Shown: positions 5,951 through 9,762 of the stretch, in pieces
How positions within the stretch are numbered: position 1 is the stretch's first letter
Layout: the number at the start of each line of letters is the position of its first letter
Source: SVTX01 sp964567085
Lineage (GTDB): Bacteria > Bacillota > Clostridia > Oscillospirales > CAG-272
DNA: 9,762 nt
Assembly (NCBI GenBank): GCA_964567085.1
Contig: CAZMKU010000067.1
Span: 1 to 9,762, forward strand
Reading direction: 5' to 3'
Made by a program: the position numbers and the translations under genes
Notes under the pieces: generated by a model
Told to the model about the DNA's origin: nothing
Seen by the model: the letters and a program-made list of their open reading frames with translations, nothing else
Database searches by the model: none

Positions 5951-6272
5951 GTTGCATTGGCTTTTCGCATATTATTTTGACGTTACCATTTCTACCCCTG
6001 CGGAATGATTACTGTACCATTTACTTTACCATTTTTGCATTGACTTACATCAAATTCCGTGGGGATTTATTGAGATATGGTTTTTCTTCAATATTGAAAA
6101 AGCCTTGCACTATAAGGATTTATTGAGTTATATAAGCTTATATTAAGAAAATGAAACGAGGTCAATCTGTTACGATACCAAGTTTCATATTTTTATTCCT
6201 GCTTTCCTGCAAAATGCACATAATTATCTATTATACATACATTATAATATATTTCGTCGCATTTTGCAAGGG
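5951..6272. repeat. 322-bp direct repeat, copy 2
   Basis: Same length and orientation as 2229-2550, with about 91% identity by eye and no gaps. The three TACCATTT motifs keep identical offsets (5984, 6015, 6027). The distance between copies is 3,722 bp start to start. No terminator follows on the minus-strand side, unlike copy 1; the next elements are the inverted repeat at 5845-5883 and the HNH-like gene. Confidence 0.9.
6241..6269 (-). promoter_or_regulatory. Promoter inside repeat copy 2
   Basis: TTGCAA (6264-6269) and TATAAT (6241-6246) with 17-bp spacing on the minus strand, matching copy 1. A transcript would run through the repeat towards the HNH-like gene, giving a leader of about 420 nt. 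No closer convincing promoter for that gene was found. Confidence 0.5.
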
Positions 6273-6378
6273 ATATTGAAGTTTTTTTGAAATTATAACC
6301 GCAAATTCAAATTCTTTAGTCTGCCTTTAGGGGCGCATAATATAATTTAGAGGTTGAAGCTCTGCCGCCATCAAAAAA
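6273..6378. other. Short intergenic region with no recognised gene
   Basis: AT-rich at the left, more mixed at the right. It marks the change from accessory to core-like composition. I see no gene, promoter or attachment-site motif in it. Confidence 0.5.
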
Positions 6379-6400
6379 ACGGCGGTCAGACGACCGCCGT
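6373..6400 (-). terminator. Strong intrinsic terminator of the nicotinamidase-like gene
   Basis: On the minus strand, arms 6392-6400 and 6379-6387 form a perfect 9-bp GC-rich stem (ACGGCGGTC/GACCGCCGT) with a 4-nt loop, followed by a run of seven T. It begins 10 bp after the stop codon. This is a textbook rho-independent terminator. Confidence 0.92.
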
Positions 6401-6410
6401 AAAAAACCAA

Positions 6411-6920
6411 TTACTCTACAACCTCTATCTGCACCGCTCTCATCGCATCAAGCGCGGTTTTATGGCTCTCGGGAGTCACGCCGGCGCAAGCGTTTGCATC
6501 AACTGTGATATCGGCTTCGGTAAAGACGGCCTTCAATATCATTGCGTTTGAAATAACGCAAATATCCGTACAAAGTCCGCACAGCTCGATGGACTCGACG
6601 ATCTCGCCGAAGCTATTTACCGCCCTCGGCAGCTCAATGCTTCCAAAGGTCACCTTATCAACCACGGTTTCCGCATAGGGAGCAAGCTCGTCGCAGATCT
6701 GCCAACCATCGGTGCCCTTTATGCAGTGCGGCACGGGAAGCTTTCTTCCCTCCCGAGTCTGCATATAGTCATCAAAATGTGTATCGCGGGTAAAAATTAC
6801 CTTACCGTCAAAGCCCTTTACCTTTTCAACCACATAAGGTACAATCGCCTTTGCCATATCACTGCCAAGGCTTCCGCGAATAAAATCATTTTGCATATCA
6901 ACAACTATCAAAAATTTCAT
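6411..6920 (-). CDS. Isochorismatase-family cysteine hydrolase, probable nicotinamidase
   Basis: This 169-residue protein probably converts nicotinamide to nicotinate for NAD salvage in the cytosol. The start MKFLIVVDMQNDF is chosen because AGGAG is 9 nt upstream; longer starts lie at or before that site. The expected catalytic residues are present: D8 in VVDMQNDF, K89 in VVDKVTFGS, and C121 in GLCTDICV. The metal site of PncA-type enzymes is also visible as D46, H48 (RDTHFD) and H65 (VPHCIKGTDGW). This set and PHCxxGTxGW favour nicotinamidase over other isochorismatase-like hydrolases. The length is slightly below the usual 180-210. It has its own promoter and terminator, and is divergent from the regulator gene with 368 bp between starts. 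Codons are richer in G and C than in the accessory genes. The family is firm; the exact substrate is less so. Confidence 0.85.
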   Translation of the reverse strand: MKFLIVVDMQNDFIRGSLGSDMAKAIVPYVVEKVKGFDGKVIFTRDTHFDDYMQTREGRKLPVPHCIKGTDGWQICDELAPYAETVVDKVTFGSIELPRAVNSFGEIVESIELCGLCTDICVISNAMILKAVFTEADITVDANACAGVTPESHKTALDAMRAVQIEVVE

Positions 6921-6953
6921 AATAAGCATCTCCTGTATTTGTTCATTAAAGGT

Positions 6954-6982
6954 ATTATACACTAAATTTCTGTAAAAAGCAA
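6954..6982 (-). promoter_or_regulatory. Promoter of the nicotinamidase-like gene
   Basis: TTGCTT (6977-6982) and TATAAT (6954-6959) are 17 bp apart on the minus strand. The start would be near 6947, giving a leader of about 27 nt with AGGAG before the ATG. Confidence 0.7.
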
Positions 6983-7049
6983 GCCTCTCTATATATAAGA
7001 AATCAAAAATGAACAATTTGACAACGCCTGTGCAAACAATCTTAAAAAA

Positions 7050-7140
7050 ATGTCCAAAAAAATATGAAATTTTTTTGAAAAAATACTGTACAAATCTAAT
7101 AAAATATGGTATAATTATTAACAGATAAAATTTTGGACAT
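7050..7140. repeat. 10-bp inverted repeat bracketing the distal regulator promoter
   Basis: ATGTCCAAAA (7050-7059) and its exact reverse complement TTTTGGACAT (7131-7140) are separated by 71 bp of very AT-rich DNA that contains the promoter at 7087-7115. It could be a pair of operator half-sites or chance in AT-rich sequence. Confidence 0.4.
7087..7115 (+). promoter_or_regulatory. Distal promoter candidate of the response regulator
   Basis: TGTACA (7087-7092) and TATAAT (7110-7115) with 17-bp spacing. The -35 box matches consensus at four of six bases. A transcript would have a leader of about 165 nt. Confidence 0.45.
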
Positions 7141-7149
7141 AAAAGTGCG

Positions 7150-7171
7150 AAATTCAGTCAAAATTCAGTCA
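7150..7171 (+). promoter_or_regulatory. Perfect 11-bp tandem repeat, candidate OmpR-family operator
   Basis: AAATTCAGTCA occurs twice in direct tandem (7150-7160 and 7161-7171). OmpR/PhoB-type regulators bind direct repeats with an 11-bp period, one monomer per repeat. The site is 29 bp before the proximal -35 box of an OmpR-family gene, so autoregulation is a reasonable inference. Confidence 0.5.
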
Positions 7172-7199
7172 TTTTTTCACCAACTTTTTTAAACTTTAG

Positions 7200-7229
7200 T
7201 TTACAATTTGAACCTTAAATGTTTATAAT
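7200..7229 (+). promoter_or_regulatory. Proximal promoter of the response regulator
   Basis: TTTACA (7200-7205) and TATAAT (7224-7229) are 18 bp apart. The start would be near 7236. AGGAGA (7275-7280) then precedes the ATG at 7289 by 8 nt. Confidence 0.65.
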
Positions 7230-7288
7230 CGTTTTGTGAAAATTAAACTTGAAAAAGGTAAAAATAATTCTAACAGGAGAATTCTGAA

Positions 7289-7981
7289 ATGATGGATACT
7301 AAAATTCTTGTTATTGACGACGATAACGGCGTCTGCGAATCTATTAAAAACTATTTTGAAACCGAAGGCTACGAGGTTAAGGTTGCATCCGACGGCTCCG
7401 AAGGCATAAGCTACTTTAAAATGTACGAGCCCGACATCGTGCTTCTTGACATAATGCTTCCCAAAAAGGACGGCTGGCAGGTTTGCCGCGAGATCCGTGA
7501 GATCTCCTCGAGACCCATTATTATGATAAGCGCGAAGAACGAGGTTTTCGACAAGGTATTGGGACTCGAGCTCGGCGCTGACGACTATCTTGTAAAGCCC
7601 TTTGACATCAAGGAGCTTTCCGCAAGAATTAAAGCAGTTCTCCGCCGCTGCCAGACTCATTCCTCGAAGAACGACGACGAGGTTATCCGTTTTGAGAATA
7701 TCGAAATCAGCCTCCAGAAATACGAGCTGAAGCTTCAGGGACGTTCTATCGACATTCCCCCCAAGGAGCTCGAGCTTCTCTACTTCCTTGCGTCCAACTA
7801 CAACAGAGTATTTACGAGAGATCAGCTTCTCGACAAGGTTTGGGGATTTGATTATCTTGGTGACTCCCGTACGGTTGACGTTCACATCAAGCGCCTCCGC
7901 GAAAAGCTCGAGGGCGCATCCGACAAGTGGGTTCTCAAGACGGTTTGGGGCGTAGGCTACAAATTCGAGTTTCTCGGATAA
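7289..7981 (+). CDS. OmpR/PhoB-family two-component response regulator
   Basis: This 230-residue protein has a receiver domain (about 4-120) and a winged-helix DNA-binding domain (about 130-229), the standard OmpR layout and length. Receiver residues are D11/D12 (acidic pocket), D54 (phosphorylation site in VLLDIMLP), S81 and K103 (LVKPFD). The DNA-binding part has PPKELELLYFLA, then RTVDVHIKRLREKL (recognition helix) and VWGVGYKF. AGGAGA fits the first of two adjacent ATG codons. It is a cytosolic transcription factor that needs a sensor kinase, but the next gene is HtrA and no kinase is in the window, so the partner is encoded elsewhere. In Firmicutes the WalR/YycF regulon gene cluster also includes an HtrA, so a WalR-like envelope role is possible but unproven. 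Upstream are two promoters and an 11-bp tandem repeat that may be its own binding site. Confidence 0.93.
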   Translation: MMDTKILVIDDDNGVCESIKNYFETEGYEVKVASDGSEGISYFKMYEPDIVLLDIMLPKKDGWQVCREIREISSRPIIMISAKNEVFDKVLGLELGADDYLVKPFDIKELSARIKAVLRRCQTHSSKNDDEVIRFENIEISLQKYELKLQGRSIDIPPKELELLYFLASNYNRVFTRDQLLDKVWGFDYLGDSRTVDVHIKRLREKLEGASDKWVLKTVWGVGYKFEFLG

Positions 7982-8002
7982 TTACATAAACAACAGCAGA
8001 TT

Positions 8003-8031
8003 ACGCCAACTCGACATAATCGGGTTGGCGT
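8003..8031 (+). other. Stem-loop between the regulator and htrA genes
   Basis: Arms 8003-8014 and 8020-8031 pair over 12 bp with one G-U pair, around a 5-nt loop. No U-tract follows, so it is a weak or partial terminator, or a stabiliser or processing site between two co-transcribed genes. No clear promoter was seen between it and the htrA start. Confidence 0.6.
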
Positions 8032-8058
8032 TAGCAATCAGTCACACGGAGGACTAAT

Positions 8059-9690
8059 ATGTCTGACAACAAAAACAACATTCCCGAACAAAACGATTCT
8101 GATATCATATCCCCGAAGGACAGTTCTCGGGATATAGATAAAGCAGAAGAAACAAACGATATGCCCAACGAGGCGCAACCTTCATCTCAGGAGCAGACTG
8201 CCCCCGAAGCGGATACAGCCGACGGAGATACAAACGATTCGTCTGAGGCAGACAACGGCGCGGCACATGAAACGCCCGAGGCGAGTGACACCAACGATAC
8301 GGCACAAGAAGCGCCCGAGGCGAATGACACCAACGATACGGCACAAGAAGCGCCCGAGGCAGATACAACCGACGGCTCTGCGGCGACCGAATCCGAAAAC
8401 GCGGAGGCCACACCCGCCGAGGAAAACCCCACCGCGCCCGAGGAGCTGCCGACCGAGGAGAAGTACGCTTTCGAATGGAATTACACAAATCTCGGCAGCA
8501 CACCGCCAACCGCAAAGCCCAAACGCAAGAGAACGGGACTTGTTTTCGGGCTTGTTATGTCAGGAGTATTTGCCATTGCCCTATTAGCGCTCGTGGCATC
8601 AATTATTTTCGGAATAATGAGCGGCAAGTTCTCGCTCAACACCAATAGCTCCGTAGATTTTAACACACAGATACAGGTTTCGGATACCGAATCAACCGAC
8701 GACCCGCGCGACGCGACCACGGACGACCTTGAAGACTTCAAGCACTCGACGGTAGTTATAATTTGCGATAGCGGAACGGGTACGGGCATCATTCTCGACG
8801 ACAACGGTATGATCGTAACCAATCATCACGTAATCGAGGACGCAACTACAATATCCGTATACCTTTACGACGGCAGAAATTACTCGGCAAAGCTTATCGG
8901 CAGCGACGAATACAACGATATAGCGGTCATCAAGATCGACGCGACAAACCTTTCCCCTGCTACGTTTGCAAATTCCGATAACGTAGAGACGGGCGAGAGA
9001 GTATACGCGGTAGGAACACCTGCAGGCCCTGAATTTGCCTGGAGCATAACCGCAGGCATTGTTTCCCACCCCTCACGAGAGCTTAAATTCTACAACGAGC
9101 AAAATCTTCTTGAAAAATCCCTCTATCTCATACAGACCGACGCGCTTGTAAACCCCGGTAACTCGGGCGGTCCCTTAATCAACACAAGCTGTGAGGTCAT
9201 AGGCGTGGTATCAATGCGCCTTACCGACGAGTACGTAGGTATCGGATTTGCCATACCCACCAACGTTGCGCTTCCCATAATCGAGGATATTATCGAAAAT
9301 TACACCGAGTCACCGTCACTCTCGACCTCTACGTCTCCTCAAATAGGAATCAGCGGCATCGTGGTCGAAAAGGGCGAACGCTTTATAATGTCCTCAATGG
9401 GCTTCAAGGACATCGTAACCGAGGACTACTACAACAGACACTCCGACAAGTGCAAATACGCGTCGGTAGCGGGCATTTACGTTCTCGGCGTTACCGAGGG
9501 CTTTGATGCGTACGGAAAGCTTCAAGAAGGAGATATTATAATCGCCGCAAACAGAACCTCAACGACGACAATGGAAGAGCTCAAGAGCGTTATCACAAGC
9601 AAAAGGGTTGGTGACACAATTACCATTACGGTAGTTAGAGACGGCGAGCAATTACAATACAGTATTGTTTTAGGCAAGCCGATTCAATAA
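8059..9690 (+). CDS. htrA: Membrane-anchored HtrA/DegP-type serine protease with PDZ domain
   Basis: This 543-residue protein degrades or processes misfolded proteins outside the membrane. It begins with a long acidic, Ala/Glu/Thr-rich cytosolic tail (1-155) containing a tandem repeat. A basic KPKRKR (153-158) and one membrane helix (about 160-187) follow, giving an N-in topology. The trypsin-like domain (about 225-415) has the catalytic triad H257 (TNHHVI), D287 (YNDIAV) and S369 (NPGNSGGP). One PDZ domain follows (about 425-540, ending GDIIIAANRT...VGDTITITVVRDG), with an inserted loop around 440-470. GGAGGA is 5 nt before ATG 8059. It follows the regulator by 77 bp on the same strand and may share its transcript. 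The tail is unusually long for the family. Function is well supported; the gene symbol is used in the broad sense. Confidence 0.92.
   Translation: MSDNKNNIPEQNDSDIISPKDSSRDIDKAEETNDMPNEAQPSSQEQTAPEADTADGDTNDSSEADNGAAHETPEASDTNDTAQEAPEANDTNDTAQEAPEADTTDGSAATESENAEATPAEENPTAPEELPTEEKYAFEWNYTNLGSTPPTAKPKRKRTGLVFGLVMSGVFAIALLALVASIIFGIMSGKFSLNTNSSVDFNTQIQVSDTESTDDPRDATTDDLEDFKHSTVVIICDSGTGTGIILDDNGMIVTNHHVIEDATTISVYLYDGRNYSAKLIGSDEYNDIAVIKIDATNLSPATFANSDNVETGERVYAVGTPAGPEFAWSITAGIVSHPSRELKFYNEQNLLEKSLYLIQTDALVNPGNSGGPLINTSCEVIGVVSMRLTDEYVGIGFAIPTNVALPIIEDIIENYTESPSLSTSTSPQIGISGIVVEKGERFIMSSMGFKDIVTEDYYNRHSDKCKYASVAGIYVLGVTEGFDAYGKLQEGDIIIAANRTSTTTMEELKSVITSKRVGDTITITVVRDGEQLQYSIVLGKPIQ
8287..8360 (+). 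repeat. 39-bp in-frame tandem repeat in the HtrA cytosolic tail
   Basis: A 13-codon unit (DTNDTAQEAPEAN) starts at 8287 and repeats from 8326, identical over 35 bases. Partial copies of the APEA/TPEA codons flank it. It is a recent duplication in a low-complexity acidic tail (residues 77-101) and keeps the frame. Confidence 0.9.
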
Positions 9691-9711
9691 AGCAAATGCA
9701 CTCTGCTATTA

Positions 9712-9737
9712 GCGTAGTGCCCTTAAGGACACTACGC
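9712..9737 (+). terminator. Stem-loop after htrA, probable terminator
   Basis: GCGTAGTG (9712-9719) pairs perfectly with 9730-9737. The inner CCTTAAGG is itself a palindrome. It begins 22 bp after the htrA stop. No T-run follows, so termination may be weak or may use the next stem-loop at 9749-9762. Confidence 0.5.
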
Positions 9738-9748
9738 GTCGATATAAA

Positions 9749-9762
9749 TCCGCTATCGCGGA
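9749..9762. repeat. CCGCTATCGCGG palindrome at the window end
   Basis: TCCGC and GCGGA pair around TATC. The 12-base core also occurs at 2587-2598 in the hairpin after the LRR gene. It may be a dispersed extragenic palindrome; two copies are too few to be sure. The right edge of the window cuts it off. Confidence 0.4.

Noticed and set aside
6921..7016. N-terminal extension of the nicotinamidase-like protein by 32 codons
   Set aside because: It overlaps the gene's promoter; the AGGAG site fits only the start at 6920.
7018..7046. TTGACA at 7018-7023 as a plus-strand -35 box
   Set aside because: The base run at the expected -10 position is CTTAAA, so no -10 box is present.
7223..7885. Minus-strand open frame of 220 codons opposite the response regulator
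   Set aside because: It is antisense to a fully convincing gene and has no recognisable domain or start signals.
8105..8515. Several frames in other phases within the HtrA acidic tail
   Set aside because: They are low-complexity by-products of the GC-rich repeat region.
1..9762. CRISPR arrays, tRNA, rRNA and transposase genes
   Set aside because: No regularly spaced short repeats, cloverleaf-like segments or transposase frames were seen on either strand.

Overview
The window looks like the chromosome of a low-GC Gram-positive anaerobe, probably a gut Clostridia member. Reasons: sigma-A promoters with 17-18 bp spacers, GGAGG ribosome sites on most genes, a BspA-type leucine-rich-repeat lipoprotein with Cys/His repeats, and an OmpR-family regulator beside a membrane-anchored HtrA. 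No species marker is present, so this is inference. Two sections differ in character. About 6,300-9,762 carries three more GC-rich, core-like genes: an isochorismatase/nicotinamidase, a response regulator and HtrA. About 1-6,300 is AT-rich accessory DNA read mostly on the minus strand, and it carries gene fragments and a large duplicated non-coding segment. Layout from right to left on the minus strand in the accessory part: a 322-bp non-coding repeat (5951-6272) with a promoter inside it; a shortened HNH-like gene (5390-5812) that collides tail to tail with a plus-strand gene fragment (5287-5445); a secreted LRR lipoprotein gene (2653-4944) behind a consensus promoter and a ~220-nt leader that folds into nested stems and then an intrinsic terminator just before the ribosome site; a second copy of the 322-bp repeat (2229-2550), here followed by a terminator; then a likely defence operon made of a small helix-turn-helix protein (1890-2084), an OLD-family ATPase with a TOPRIM nuclease domain (116-1867), and the first 33 codons of a third gene (1-101). 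Core part: the nicotinamidase-like gene (6411-6920, minus) has its own promoter and a textbook terminator. It is divergent from an OmpR-family response regulator (7289-7981, plus), whose upstream region holds two promoter candidates and a perfect 11-bp tandem repeat typical of this regulator class. A membrane-anchored HtrA protease (8059-9690) follows 77 bp later. No histidine kinase is present in the window. How the parts may work together: the regulator and HtrA probably belong to cell-envelope stress handling. The HTH, OLD nuclease and third gene probably form a phage-defence unit. The two repeats, the gene fragments and the composition change suggest a mobile-element insertion site that has accumulated and lost cargo. 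The most unusual signals are the attenuator-like leader of the LRR lipoprotein and the paired 322-bp repeats, which could be integrative-element ends or a duplicated small-RNA locus.
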